Assembly: GCF_029887875.1 (NCBI RefSeq)
Contig: NZ_JARXRM010000016.1
Span: 1 to 64,000 of the forward strand
Origin: Luteimonas endophytica
GTDB taxonomy: Bacteria; Pseudomonadota; Gammaproteobacteria; Xanthomonadales; Xanthomonadaceae
Length of the DNA: 64,000 nucleotides
Reading direction: 5' to 3'
In this document: positions 53,234 through 62,391 of the stretch, piece by piece
Position numbering within the stretch: position 1 is the first letter of the stretch
Layout: every line of letters begins with the position of its first letter
Translations under genes and position numbers: made by a program
Notes under the pieces: model-generated
Told to the model about the DNA's origin: nothing
The model's input: only the letters and a program-made list of their open reading frames with translations
Database searches by the model: none

Positions 53234-53288
53234 CGGTTACTCCTTGCGAACGGCTGGCGTCTGCGTTGTGGGGCTTGGTCGGGACCGG

Positions 53289-55373
53289 TCAGGCGTTGAT
53301 CTGGCCCGCCTGGACGATCCTCAGGTCGGGGGCGAGCTCCTGGTAGGACAGCACCGGGAGCTCGAAGAAATCCACCTCCATCAGCTTGCGCAGATGGCGG
53401 CGTACGTCGAGCGAACACAGCAGCACCGGGCGCACCCCGGGCGGCTGGCGGCCCAGGTGGCTGCGCACTTCGTTGCCCAGCCGGGCGGCCAGCTCCGGCG
53501 AGATCGCCAGCTGGCTGGCGCCGCCGGCCACGCGGACCGACTGGCGGAGCTTGTCCTCCAGCTCCGGGTGGATCAGCAGCACGTGCAGGGTGCGCTCGCT
53601 GTCGGAATAGCGGTCGGCGATCTCGCGCTTGAGCGCCACGCGCACGTACTCCGTCAGCAACACCACGTCCTTCTCGCGGCCGCCGACGTCGGTGATGGCC
53701 TCGAACGCGTCGCGCAGGTTGCGGATCGGCACGCCTTCCTCGGCCAGCCGCCGCAGCACGTCCGCGACCCGCTGCGGGGCCACCACGCGCAGCATCTCCT
53801 TGACCAGGTCGGGGTAGTCGCGCTGCATCCGCCCGAACAGGTTGGAGGTTTCCTGGATGCCGAGGAAGCCGCCGAGCCTGCGCTGCAGCGCGGCGCGGCA
53901 GTGCGCGTCGATCACGTCCAGCGGGGCGCGCGCGCCCTCCACCGGCGCGGTCACCCATTCGCCCGCCAGCGGCGGGAAGAAACCGGGCAGCCGGGCGCTG
54001 GCGTCGGCCCCCGGGGAAGCGGGGCTCAGCTGCGCGTCGGCGCGCAGCCGCCCCGAGGCGACCCGCGCGCCGAATGCGTTGAGGCGGTATTCGCCTTCGC
54101 CCAGGGCGGGGTTGATGCGCAGGGTCGGCGCCGGCACCGGCACCCCGTATTCCTCGCGCAGCTGCTGGGAGAGTTCGCCGAGGCGCGCCCGCATCGGTTC
54201 CTGGCCGAACCGCTCGGCCAGCGACGGCGCCACGTCCAGCTGCAGCGGCGGCGGCGGCGCCAGGTCGTCGCTCTCCACCTGGGTCTGGCTGGCGGCCATC
54301 TCCTCGTCGGAGATCCGGAACAGGCGGCGCAGGGTCTCGAAGCTGTGGCGGTAGCGCCAGGCGCTGATGCCGAGCAGGGCGATGCCGAGCACCCCGAACA
54401 CGGGTTTCGGGAAGCCCGGCACCAGCATCATCAGCAGCGCCAGCAGCCCGGTGATCAGCAGCACCCGCGGCTGCCCGGAAACCTGGCGGGTGATGGCGTC
54501 GCCGAGGTGGCGGTCCTCGATCTCGCCGGTGGTGCGGGTCACCACCAGGCCGGCGGCGATGGTGCCGAGGATCGCGGGGATCTGCGAGACCAGCCCGTCG
54601 CCGATGGTCAGGATGCTGTAGACGCGGGTCGCTTCGCCCAGCTCCATGCCCTTCTGCAGCACGCCGATGGCCAGGCCGCCGAGCAGGTTGATGATGATGA
54701 TCACGATGCCGGCGATGGCGTCGCCCTTGACGAACTTCATCGCGCCGTCGAGCGAGCCATGCAGCTGGCTCTCGGTCTCGAGCAGGCGGCGCTTGCGGCG
54801 CGCCTCGTCCTTGTCGATCAGGCCGGCGCGCAGGTCGGAGTCGATCGACAGCTGCTTGCCGGGCATCGCGTCCAGGGTGAAGCGCGCGGCGACCTCGGCG
54901 ACGCGCTCGGCGCCCTTGGCGATGACGATGAACTGCACCACGGTGATGATCAGGAACACCACCAGGCCCACCACCAGGTTGCCGCCGGCCACCAGCGAGC
55001 CGAAGGTCTCGACGATGTGGCCGCCCTCGGCATTGAGCAGGATCGAGCGGGTGATCGCGATCGAGATCGCCAGCCGGAACAGCGTGGTCAGCAGCAGCAC
55101 GCTGGGAAAGCTGGAGAAGGCGACCGGGTTGGGAATGTAGATGCCGAGCAGCAGCAGGCCGAAACCGATCGAGATGTTCACCGCCACCAGGGAGTCGATC
55201 AGCACCAGCGGCAGCGGCAGGATCATCACGCTGATGATCGTGACCGCGCCGAACGCCAGCAGGACATCGCTGTACCCCAGTCCCCGCCGCGGCGCCATGC
55301 CGGCGGGCGCGGCGAGCAGGTTGCCGATCAGGGCGCGCACGCTGGAACTCCCGCGCCTTCGTTCGGGCCGCAC
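53289..55373 (-). CDS. sctV: SctV export-gate protein
   Basis: This 694-residue FlhA/LcrD-family protein has about eight N-terminal helices, including MILPLPLVLIDSLVAVNISI and the FHIPEP-region equivalents FRLAISIAITRSILLN and RFTLDAMPGKQLSIDSDLRAGLI. A large cytoplasmic domain begins near residue 350 and forms the nonameric ring that receives chaperone-substrate complexes. The start is a GTG at 55373, with another GTG at 55340 possible. It heads the minus-strand operon. Confidence 0.96.
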   Translation of the reverse strand: MRPERRRGSSSVRALIGNLLAAPAGMAPRRGLGYSDVLLAFGAVTIISVMILPLPLVLIDSLVAVNISIGFGLLLLGIYIPNPVAFSSFPSVLLLTTLFRLAISIAITRSILLNAEGGHIVETFGSLVAGGNLVVGLVVFLIITVVQFIVIAKGAERVAEVAARFTLDAMPGKQLSIDSDLRAGLIDKDEARRKRRLLETESQLHGSLDGAMKFVKGDAIAGIVIIIINLLGGLAIGVLQKGMELGEATRVYSILTIGDGLVSQIPAILGTIAAGLVVTRTTGEIEDRHLGDAITRQVSGQPRVLLITGLLALLMMLVPGFPKPVFGVLGIALLGISAWRYRHSFETLRRLFRISDEEMAASQTQVESDDLAPPPPLQLDVAPSLAERFGQEPMRARLGELSQQLREEYGVPVPAPTLRINPALGEGEYRLNAFGARVASGRLRADAQLSPASPGADASARLPGFFPPLAGEWVTAPVEGARAPLDVIDAHCRAALQRRLGGFLGIQETSNLFGRMQRDYPDLVKEMLRVVAPQRVADVLRRLAEEGVPIRNLRDAFEAITDVGGREKDVVLLTEYVRVALKREIADRYSDSERTLHVLLIHPELEDKLRQSVRVAGGASQLAISPELAARLGNEVRSHLGRQPPGVRPVLLCSLDVRRHLRKLMEVDFFELPVLSYQELAPDLRIVQAGQINA

Positions 55374-55551
55374 TCAGCCCCCGGCACCGTAGCGTCGACC
55401 GCCGTTCCCTGGTGCCCTGCTCGAGCCGTCTGCCGCATCGCCCCTGCCCTCATGCGTCACTTTGTGCCAAGTTACGATAGCGATGTAAAGTGATTCGCAG
55501 GTAAAAATAATGTTTCAACGGCGCGAACGCCGTCATCGTTCCACAGAAAGA

Positions 55552-55567
55552 TGTGAATCAGTTCACA
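55552..55567. promoter_or_regulatory. Perfect CRP/Clp-type operator
   Basis: TGTGAATCAGTTCACA is a full match to the CRP consensus TGTGA-N6-TCACA within the longer palindrome ATGTGAA-TCAG-TTCACAT (55551-55568). It lies in an AT-rich gap 180 bases upstream of sctV. Xanthomonads carry the CRP-like regulator Clp, so Clp control of the T3SS operon is likely. Confidence 0.75.
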
Positions 55568-55613
55568 TTTCTGCTGGGGAGGGCTCACAGCCGGTTAACG
55601 CAGCCGGACGGTA

Positions 55614-56039
55614 TCAATGGCGCCGGGACTGCGTCGGCTCGGCCGGAGGGTCGCCGCTCCCCTCGAGGTCGGCCTGATCGAGCGTTGCGACAAGGTTCAC
55701 AGATTGGGCACTGACACCGATGGCGAAGAGCTTGCCGGCGCGGGTCCGCAACAGCACCACGCGTTCGCGCGGGCCCACCGGGAGGATCTGCAGCACCGAA
55801 AGCGGCGCGTCCTTGCCGGTGAGTCCGTAGCGGCGCCGGGCCAGCCGCCACACCAGGAACAGGGCGAAGATGACGAAGGCCAGCGGCACCACGATCCCCA
55901 GCAGTTCGCGCCAGGCCGAGGGCGCAGCCGGCACCGGATCGGCGACGGCGGCAGCCGCCGCGGCGCAGCACAGCAGCAGCGGCACGCCGGCGGCCAGCCG
56001 CACGGAGGAAAGGGCAACGAGGGGGAGGCGGAATCGCAT
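55614..56039 (-). CDS. FliO-like membrane protein in the T3SS locus
   Basis: This 141-residue protein has an N-terminal signal-like helix, a second helix near 45-66 (LLGIVVPLAFVIFALFLVWRLA), and a cytoplasmic domain. That domain carries the FliO hallmark PLSVLQILPVGPRERVVLLR, then KLFAIGVSAQSVNLVATLDQ. FliO helps assemble FliP (the SctR equivalent) in flagella and is normally absent from non-flagellar systems. Here it faces the same way as sctV, 240 bases upstream, and is divergent from the sensor kinase. No flagellar genes are present in the window. Confidence 0.82.
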   Translation of the reverse strand: MRFRLPLVALSSVRLAAGVPLLLCCAAAAAAVADPVPAAPSAWRELLGIVVPLAFVIFALFLVWRLARRRYGLTGKDAPLSVLQILPVGPRERVVLLRTRAGKLFAIGVSAQSVNLVATLDQADLEGSGDPPAEPTQSRRH

Positions 56040-56197
56040 ATGGAATGGCTTCGGATGAGGGCGGCATGCCGGTCCGGCGGCACTCGCGCAGGGTACCGCA
56101 GGGCCGTGGCCTCGGATGCGCCGCCGCCGCGCGGCTGTCATGGCGCCGCCCCAAGCTCTGGCTGGCCGCCCGCCCGCGCCGGGCGGGGAGCAAGCCG

Positions 56198-57307
56198 ATG
56201 AGCGCCACCCGTCGCCGCACGCCTGCGCCCGTGGCCGCCGTGGCCGCGTCCCACCCGCCGGACCCGATGCCGGCACTGCAGGCGTTGCTGCAGGCGCTGC
56301 CGTTCGCCTGTGCCGCGTTCGGCCGCGCCGACGGCCGGCTGCTCGCGGCCAACTGCCTCTACCACGAGGAGTTCGCCGCGCTGGCGGGCCACGACCGCCG
56401 CGAGGGCCTGCTGCAGGCGCTGCACGGCAGCGGGGTCGACATCGACCCGGGCAGCGAGGTGCGCGCCCCCCACAACCAGCGCTGGTATTCGCTGTACTGG
56501 CGCGACACCGAGCACGACGGCAGGGCGCTGTCGCTGCTCACCGCGGTGGATATCAGCGAGCGCATCGAAGCGCTCGACTCGCACAAGAGCCGACAGGAGA
56601 AACTGCTGTTCACCTCGCGGTTGATGTCGGTGGGCGAGATGGCGGCGACCCTCGCCCACGAGCTGAACCAGCCCCTGGCGGCGATCGTCAACTACCTCAA
56701 TGGAAGTCTGCGGCTGGTCGACCAGGCCGGCGGGCCGGTGCAGGTGGAGCGCGCGTTGCTCGCCGCGCGCACCCAGGCCGAGCACGCCGCGGCGGTGATC
56801 ACCCGCGTGCGCGAGTTCGTACGCGCCCGGGAACCGCGCCGCGACGCCCAGGACCTGGCGACGATCTCGGCCACCGTGCTGGAGCTGCTGCGGCTCGAGG
56901 CCGAGCGCCAGCAGCTGCGCATCGACGTGGCGTTGGCGGCGATGCTGCCGGAGGTCTACGCCGACCGGGTGATGGTGGAGCAGGTGCTCCTGAACCTGGT
57001 CAAGAACGCGATCGAGGCGATGCGCGAGGTGCCCCCGGCGCAGCGCGGGCTGCGGATCGAGGCGCGGGTGAACCTGGACGACGAGATCGAGGTGCGGGTG
57101 TGCGACCGCGGCAAGGGCCTGAGCCAGGCCGAGAGCGAACAGCTGTTCTCGCCGTTCTACACCACCAAGGCCGACGGCCTGGGCATCGGCCTGGCGATCT
57201 GCCGCTCGATCATCGAATACCACGAGGGGCGCCTGTTCTTCGAGCCGCGCGAGGGCGGCGGCAGCGTGTTCGGCTTCACCCTGCCGCGCGCCGAGGGAAG
57301 GGTCTGA
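56198..57307 (+). CDS. PAS-type sensor histidine kinase (FixL/TodS-like)
   Basis: This 369-residue kinase lacks membrane segments. It has an N-terminal PAS domain (LLQALPFACAAFGRADGRLLAANCLYHEEF, then WYSLYWRDTEHDGRALSLLTAVDISER) and the H-box MAATLAHELNQPLAAIVNYL (His154). The ATPase part has LLNLVKNAIEAM, DRGKGLS and GLGIGLAICRSIIEYHEG. The ATG at 56198 has GGGGAG upstream. It is separated by one base from the FixJ-type regulator gene and sits between T3SS structural genes, so it probably controls them. The stimulus is unknown, and no haem- or flavin-binding residue is obvious. Confidence 0.93.
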   Translation: MSATRRRTPAPVAAVAASHPPDPMPALQALLQALPFACAAFGRADGRLLAANCLYHEEFAALAGHDRREGLLQALHGSGVDIDPGSEVRAPHNQRWYSLYWRDTEHDGRALSLLTAVDISERIEALDSHKSRQEKLLFTSRLMSVGEMAATLAHELNQPLAAIVNYLNGSLRLVDQAGGPVQVERALLAARTQAEHAAAVITRVREFVRAREPRRDAQDLATISATVLELLRLEAERQQLRIDVALAAMLPEVYADRVMVEQVLLNLVKNAIEAMREVPPAQRGLRIEARVNLDDEIEVRVCDRGKGLSQAESEQLFSPFYTTKADGLGIGLAICRSIIEYHEGRLFFEPREGGGSVFGFTLPRAEGRV

Positions 57308-57308
57308 C

Positions 57309-57911
57309 ATGGAACGGACCCGGATCTGGCTGGTCGACGACAACGACGGCTTCCGCGACTCCACCGCGTGGCTGCTGGAAACCGCGGGGTTCGAGGTGCT
57401 CGCGCACGCATCGGGCCGCGCGTTCCTCGACGCCTACGCGGCGCAGCGCCACGGCGCGGCCGAGGAATGCCTGGTGTCCGACATCCGCATGCCGCAGATG
57501 AGCGGCCTGCAGCTGCAGGAGGAGATGCTGCGACGCGGCAGCACCCTGCCGATCGTGTTCGTGACCGCGCACGGCGACGTGCCGCTGGCGGTGGAGGCGA
57601 TGCGCAAGGGCGCGTCGAACTTCCTGGAAAAGCCCTTCGGCGACGAGACCCTGGTCGAGGCGATCCGCGCCGCGCTCGCCAGCGCGCGCAACCGCGGCGA
57701 CGGTGCCATCAACAGCGAAGCGCTGGCCCGGCTCAGCCCGCGCGAGCGCCAGGTCCTGGACCTGGTGGTGGCGAGCAAGCCCAACAAGATCATCGCCGAC
57801 ATCCTCGGCATCAGCATCAAGACCGTCGAACTGCATCGCGCGAACATGATGAACAAACTCGGTGTACGCTCCCTGCCCGAACTGATGAAGGTGGCGCTCG
57901 GGCATGGCTGA
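57309..57911 (+). CDS. FixJ-type response regulator
   Basis: This 200-residue protein has a receiver domain (IWLVDDNDGFRDSTAWLLE, phospho-acceptor Asp58 in CLVSDIRMPQMSG, Lys in FLEKPFGD). A LuxR/FixJ HTH lies at about 139-190 (LSPRERQVLDLVVASKPNKIIADILGISIKTVELHRANMMNKLG). Its gene overlaps sctQ by eight bases, so the regulator and the export apparatus are co-expressed. It is the best candidate to act at the GGG-N3-CCC boxes, though nothing here proves that. Confidence 0.95.
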   Translation: MERTRIWLVDDNDGFRDSTAWLLETAGFEVLAHASGRAFLDAYAAQRHGAAEECLVSDIRMPQMSGLQLQEEMLRRGSTLPIVFVTAHGDVPLAVEAMRKGASNFLEKPFGDETLVEAIRAALASARNRGDGAINSEALARLSPRERQVLDLVVASKPNKIIADILGISIKTVELHRANMMNKLGVRSLPELMKVALGHG

Positions 57912-59025
57912 AACCGCGAAGCGGACCAAGCGTTCCGCCAGGCGCCGCGCCGCCGGCGCCGACACTCCTCCACTGGAGGCCGCGCCGCTGCGCGGGCGGC
58001 TGCGCGCGCTGCGGCCGGCCCAGGCCGATGCGCTGCGCACGTTCTTCTCGGCGCCGCAACGCTGGTACCTGGCCGAGGGCGGCCTGCTGCATTTCATGCC
58101 GGGCGACGCCCGGCTCGACGCGGCCGTCTTCGAGCTCGACGCCGAGGGCACCCGCCTGGGCCTGCGCCTGCAGGCGGGCGAGGTGCTGGCCGGCGACGGC
58201 CTGCACTGGAGCGACTACACCGGACGCTCGCGCCTGCTGGCCTGGAGCCTCGCGCACGAGCCCCACCTGATGCGGCTGGGCGAGGCCCTCGGCGTGGCGC
58301 TGGCGCCCCTGGCCGAGAGCGCCCCCGGGGATCCGCCCGACGAGGACGCGCTGTGGCTGGATTTCGTGATCGACGACAGCGCCGGCGGCGACGAGGACGC
58401 CGCGCGGCGGCCGCCGGCGACGCAGGGCTCGCTGCGGCTGCCCGCCGCCTGGCTGGAACGCCTGCTGGCGCGCGCCGAACCGCCGGTGGAGGGCGAGCCG
58501 CCGCCGCCGCTGGGCCGCTGGCGCGAGCTGCCGGCCACGGTTTCGCTGCAGCTGGCGCTGCCGCCGCTGCCCGGCGCCGACTGGGCCCTGCTGCGCCAGG
58601 GCGATGTGATCGTCGCCGGCAGGCGCGGCCGGCCGCCGCAGTTCGAAGCGCACGCCTGCGGACGGCTCTGGCCGCTGGCGGCCACCGCGCAGGGCTGGCG
58701 CATCGACGGCCCAGCGCAACATCAACCCCGTCCGCAGGAGACAGCCACGATGACCGAGACCCCAGCCGAAGCCGTCGCCGACGGAGAGGACCAGGACGCC
58801 GACGCCGGCGCGCGCCAGCTGCCGGTGCAGGTGGCGTTCGAGATCGGCCGGCTGGAGATGCGCGTGGGCGAGGTCTCGGCGCTGCAGCCGGGCTACGTGT
58901 TCGCGCTTCCGGCGCACCTGGAGGGCAGCAATGTCGTCATCCGCGCCAACGGCGAGGCCGTGGGGCAGGGCGAGGTGGTTGCCGTCGGCGACACCCTGGG
59001 CGTGCGGCTGCTGAACTGGACATAG
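57904..59025 (+). CDS. sctQ: SctQ cytoplasmic C-ring/pod protein
   Basis: This 373-residue protein has a C-terminal SpoA domain (about 300-372): [66 protein letters not shown] second SpoA-like unit lies before it (around 205-265). The N-terminal 180 residues are variable, as in SctQ family members. It builds the sorting-platform pods. An internal ATG at 58750 with its own AGGAG site would give a 91-residue SctQ-C. It overlaps the response-regulator gene. Confidence 0.9.
   Translation: MAETAKRTKRSARRRAAGADTPPLEAAPLRGRLRALRPAQADALRTFFSAPQRWYLAEGGLLHFMPGDARLDAAVFELDAEGTRLGLRLQAGEVLAGDGLHWSDYTGRSRLLAWSLAHEPHLMRLGEALGVALAPLAESAPGDPPDEDALWLDFVIDDSAGGDEDAARRPPATQGSLRLPAAWLERLLARAEPPVEGEPPPPLGRWRELPATVSLQLALPPLPGADWALLRQGDVIVAGRRGRPPQFEAHACGRLWPLAATAQGWRIDGPAQHQPRPQETATMTETPAEAVADGEDQDADAGARQLPVQVAFEIGRLEMRVGEVSALQPGYVFALPAHLEGSNVVIRANGEAVGQGEVVAVGDTLGVRLLNWT
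58736..58752 (+). promoter_or_regulatory. Internal ribosome-binding site and start for SctQ-C
   Basis: AGGAG (58736-58740) lies nine bases before an in-frame ATG at 58750 inside sctQ. It would yield a 91-residue C-terminal SpoA fragment, as shown for YscQ, SsaQ and Spa33. Confidence 0.65.
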
Positions 59026-59038
59026 GGGTCCCGGCGCA

Positions 59039-60058
59039 ATGGATTTCAGCAACTATTCCCCGGCGCTCGTCCTCGTCGTCGTCGTCAGCCTGGCGCTGGC
59101 GCCGTTCGTGGCGGTGATGGTGACCTCGTTCACCAAGATCGTGGTGGTGCTGAGCCTGCTGCGCAACGCGCTGGGCCTGCAGCAGGTGCCGCCGAACGTG
59201 GTCATCAACGGCCTGGCGATCGTGCTGTCGATCTACGTGATGTACCCGGTGATCCTGGACACCCACGAATCGATCAACGCGCGCCTGGAAGGCCGCCCGC
59301 CGCCGGCATCGGTGCAGGCGCAGATCGACGCCCGTGCGCGCGCCCAGGCCGAACGCACCGGCGGCCGCGCCGCACCCGCGGCGCCGGCGCGACCGGCCGC
59401 GGACGATCCCGCGCCCGCCAGCCCTGCGGCCGCCGACGCGCTGCGGGCCGAGGCCGAGGCGGTCGGCGCGACCGGGACGGAGGCCGCAGCCGCACCGGCG
59501 CAGCCCGAGCGCGGTCCGCTGTTCCGCAACGTCACCGGCAGCGTCGGCGCGCTGGCGGAGGCCGCGGAAGCGGAAGCCGCCCCCGTCGATCCGGACGAGC
59601 CGGTGGTGATCACCGCGCCGCCCGCGCCGCCGCCGCTGCCGGAGAGCGGCGGCATGGACGCGGCGCGGCTGCTGTCGCTGGTCGAGGCCGGCAAGGAACC
59701 GCTGCGGACCTTCCTGATCCGGCATTCGCACGACGCCGAGCGCGCGTTCTTCCTGCGCAGCGCCCAGCGCCTGCTGCCGCCGGAGCGGCGCGCCTCGCTG
59801 ACCGTCGACGATTTCATCGTGGTGGTGCCGGCCTTCACGGTGAGCGAACTGACGGCCGCGTTCCAGATCGGCTTCCTGATCTTCCTGCCGTTCCTGATCA
59901 TCGACCTGGTGGTGGCCAACATCCTGCTGGCGCTGGGCATGATGATGATGTCGCCGACGATCGTCTCGCTGCCGTTCAAGCTGCTGCTGTTCGTGCTGAT
60001 CGACGGCTGGGCCAAGCTGGTGCACGGCCTGGTGCTGACCTACGCCGGCGCCGCCTGA
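59039..60058 (+). CDS. sctR: SctR export-gate protein with long insertion
   Basis: This 339-residue protein is clearly SctR/FliP. The N-terminus has [45 protein letters not shown]. The C-terminus has [46 protein letters not shown], then [20 protein letters not shown]. SctR is usually about 215-220 residues. The extra length is an Ala/Pro/Glu-rich segment at about 88-203 between the second and third helices, facing the periplasmic or gate-outer side. It retains all family motifs. It lies 13 bases after sctQ. Confidence 0.95.
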   Translation: MDFSNYSPALVLVVVVSLALAPFVAVMVTSFTKIVVVLSLLRNALGLQQVPPNVVINGLAIVLSIYVMYPVILDTHESINARLEGRPPPASVQAQIDARARAQAERTGGRAAPAAPARPAADDPAPASPAAADALRAEAEAVGATGTEAAAAPAQPERGPLFRNVTGSVGALAEAAEAEAAPVDPDEPVVITAPPAPPPLPESGGMDAARLLSLVEAGKEPLRTFLIRHSHDAERAFFLRSAQRLLPPERRASLTVDDFIVVVPAFTVSELTAAFQIGFLIFLPFLIIDLVVANILLALGMMMMSPTIVSLPFKLLLFVLIDGWAKLVHGLVLTYAGAA

Positions 60059-60089
60059 TGCCGACGCGCCGCTCCACGGAGGCAGGGCG

Positions 60090-60371
60090 ATGAACGAGGT
60101 GATCGAACTCACCCGGCAGGCGCTGTGGCTGGTGCTGCTGCTGTCGGGGCCGCCGATCGCCGCGGCCGCGCTGGTCGGGCTGGTGGTGGCGTTCCTGCAG
60201 GCCGCCACCCAGCTGCAGGAGCAGACCTTCGCCTACGCGCTGAAATTCCTCGCGATCGTGCTCATGCTGTTCGTGACCGGGTCGCTGATCGGCGGATCCC
60301 TGTACACCTACGCCCACCAGATCTTCATCGACTTCCCGGGCCTGGTCCGCGACAGCGACCGCGGCGGCTGA
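60090..60371 (+). CDS. sctS: SctS export-gate protein
   Basis: This 93-residue two-helix protein of the FliQ/SctS family has LTRQALWLVLLLSGPPIAAAALVGLVVAFLQAATQLQEQTFAYALKFLAIVLMLFVTGSLIGG. It joins SctR and SctT in the helical export gate. GGAGGC precedes the ATG. The stop shares a base with the sctT start. Confidence 0.95.
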   Translation: MNEVIELTRQALWLVLLLSGPPIAAAALVGLVVAFLQAATQLQEQTFAYALKFLAIVLMLFVTGSLIGGSLYTYAHQIFIDFPGLVRDSDRGG

Positions 60372-61165
60372 TGCCCTACGATTCGATCGGCGACGCCATG
60401 CTGGCGCTGGGGCTCACCCTGCCCCGGATCATCGGCGCGTTCCTGATGCTGCCGCTGATCACCCAGTCCAACATGCCGGCGATGGTGCGCAACAGCTTCC
60501 TGGTGAGCCTGGCGATCGTGGCGCTGCCGGTGGCGGTGGCCGCGGCGCCGACCGAGAGCATGAGCACCCTGCAATGGCCGATGATGGTGCTCAAGGAGCT
60601 GTTCATCGGCGTGGCCATCGGCTTCTGCTTCGGCATCGTGTTCTGGGCGTTCTCGGCGGCGGGCAGCGTCATCGACACCCAGGTGGGCATGGGCATGTCG
60701 CAGGTGTTCGACCCGATCCAGGGCCACCAGGTCACCCTGCACGGCGAATTCCTTTCGCATTTCGCCGCCTGGCTGTTCATGGCCAGCGGCGCGTTCCTGA
60801 TCTTCCTCGACCTGCTGATGTCGAGTTACGCGCTGTGGCCCCCGACCTCGTTCTTTCCCAACCTGCCGGCGACCGGGATCAACCTGTTCGTCGGCCATTT
60901 CAGCTTCATGATGACGCTGCTGCTGGTACTGGCGGCCCCGGCGATGGTGATCCTGCTGATCATCGACCTGTCGTTCGGGCTGGTGAACCGCTATGCGCCC
61001 TCGCTCAACGTGTTCGCGCTGACCCTGCCGATCAAGGCGTGGCTGGCCACCGCGATCATCCTGCTGATGCTGGGCGTCTACGTGGAGATTCTGGTCGAGC
61101 GGCTGACCGACAGCCGCGGCCTGATCGAGCTGCTGCGGATCATCTTCGAGGATCCGTCTGCGTAG
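60371..61165 (+). CDS. sctT: SctT export-gate protein
   Basis: This 264-residue FliR/SctT family protein has about six helices. Family segments are LGLTLPRIIGAFLMLPLITQSNMPAMVRNSF, GIVFWAFSAAGSVIDTQVGMGMSQVFDPIQGHQVT and LPIKAWLATAIILLMLGVYVEIL. It begins at the last base of the sctS stop (TGATG). Length and motifs are normal. It is convergent with sctU, 45 bases away. Confidence 0.96.
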   Translation: MPYDSIGDAMLALGLTLPRIIGAFLMLPLITQSNMPAMVRNSFLVSLAIVALPVAVAAAPTESMSTLQWPMMVLKELFIGVAIGFCFGIVFWAFSAAGSVIDTQVGMGMSQVFDPIQGHQVTLHGEFLSHFAAWLFMASGAFLIFLDLLMSSYALWPPTSFFPNLPATGINLFVGHFSFMMTLLLVLAAPAMVILLIIDLSFGLVNRYAPSLNVFALTLPIKAWLATAIILLMLGVYVEILVERLTDSRGLIELLRIIFEDPSA

Positions 61166-61210
61166 CGCGGAACCCGCTGCGCTGCTCTGCCTCCGGAGCC
61201 CGGAACGCGA

Positions 61211-62281
61211 TCAGCCGCCGTGGTGGCCGCGGCGCACGCCCTCGGCCCAGTGCAGCACCTCCGCCACCGCCTCGAAGAATTCGCTGCCGATGTAGTCGTC
61301 GAGCTCCACCTTCTCGTTCAGGCCGCGGGCCAGCGGAACGTTCTGCAGGATCGGCACCCCGGCCTCCTCGGCGGCGCGCTTGATCTCCTCGGCCAGCGCG
61401 CCTTCGCCCTTGGCCACCACCACGGGCAGCTCGGTCTCGCCGTGCTCGTACTGCAGGGCGACCGCGATATGGGTCGGATTGGTCACCACCACGCTCGACT
61501 TTCGGACCGAGCCGAGCATGTTCTGCTGGGACCACTCCTGGTGCAACTGCTTGCGCCGCTGCTTGACGTAGGGGTCGCCCTCGTTCTCCTTGACCTCCTG
61601 CTTGATGTCGCGGCGGCTCATCTTGAGCTTCTTGGTGTAGGAGTACTTCTGGTACCAGACGTCCAGCGCCGAGACGAAGAAGAACACCGCCACGGTCCAG
61701 ATCACGATCCACTTCAGGGCGTGCCAGATCGCCGAGCCCATCGCCGCCGGCGACGCGTAGGGGAGCTTCAGCAGCCCCTCGAGCATGCCGCGCAGCACGA
61801 TGTAGCCGATCCCGATCAGCGCCGCGCTCTTGAGCACCGACTTGATCAGCTCGACCAGGTTGTCCATCGAGAACATCTTCTTGACGCCCTCGACCGGATT
61901 GAGCTTGTCGAGCTTGGGGCTGATCTTCTTGAGCGTGGCGATCGGACCGGTCTGCAGGAACTCGGTGACCGCGGCGAGCAGCATCGCCAGCACCATCAGC
62001 GGTACCGTCAACCACAGCAGGGTCTGCAGGGCCAGCGAACCGAGTTCCGGCAGGGTCTCGAAGAACGGCTGGCCGACCGCCTCCAGACTCCTGTCGAACA
62101 GCTCGCTGATGCGCGCGTGCATCATTCCCATCAGCATCCACGCGCCGGCGATCCAGCCCATCACCAGCACGGTGCTGGTCAGCTCCTTGCTCTTGGCGAC
62201 GTTGCCTTCCTTGCGGGCGTCGCGGATCTTCTTCGGGGTGGGCTTTTCGGTCTTGTCGGCGCCCTGGTCCTTGTCTGCCAT
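61211..62281 (-). CDS. sctU: SctU autocleaving switch protein
   Basis: This 356-residue FlhB/SctU protein has four N-terminal helices and a cytoplasmic domain with the autocleavage motif N268-P-T-H271 (SVVVTNPTHIAVALQYEHGE). It begins MADKDQGADKTEKPTPKKIRDARKEGNVAKSKEL, the family start, which fixes the ATG at 62281 over longer frames. It controls the switch from early to late substrates with SctP. It is encoded on the opposite strand from sctQRST, which is unusual since sctU normally follows sctT. Confidence 0.96.
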   Translation of the reverse strand: MADKDQGADKTEKPTPKKIRDARKEGNVAKSKELTSTVLVMGWIAGAWMLMGMMHARISELFDRSLEAVGQPFFETLPELGSLALQTLLWLTVPLMVLAMLLAAVTEFLQTGPIATLKKISPKLDKLNPVEGVKKMFSMDNLVELIKSVLKSAALIGIGYIVLRGMLEGLLKLPYASPAAMGSAIWHALKWIVIWTVAVFFFVSALDVWYQKYSYTKKLKMSRRDIKQEVKENEGDPYVKQRRKQLHQEWSQQNMLGSVRKSSVVVTNPTHIAVALQYEHGETELPVVVAKGEGALAEEIKRAAEEAGVPILQNVPLARGLNEKVELDDYIGSEFFEAVAEVLHWAEGVRRGHHGG

Positions 62282-62391
62282 CCGCGCACCGCGTTGCCGT
62301 GACGTCGCCGCGAGGCTAGCATGCCCGCAGCGCCCCGCCGCGCCAGCGAGCACGATCCTGAACAGCGCCCCATGCCGCCCCCGCCGACCTA

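Noticed and set aside
55452-55480. Possible sigma-54 promoter (TGGCAC) before sctV
   Set aside because: On the minus strand TGGCAC is present, but the GC of the -12 element is one base out of the strict spacing and TTGC is absent.
55491-55530. Possible plant-inducible-promoter (PIP) box, TTCGC repeat
   Set aside because: One TTCGC is present, but no second copy lies 15 bases away on either strand.
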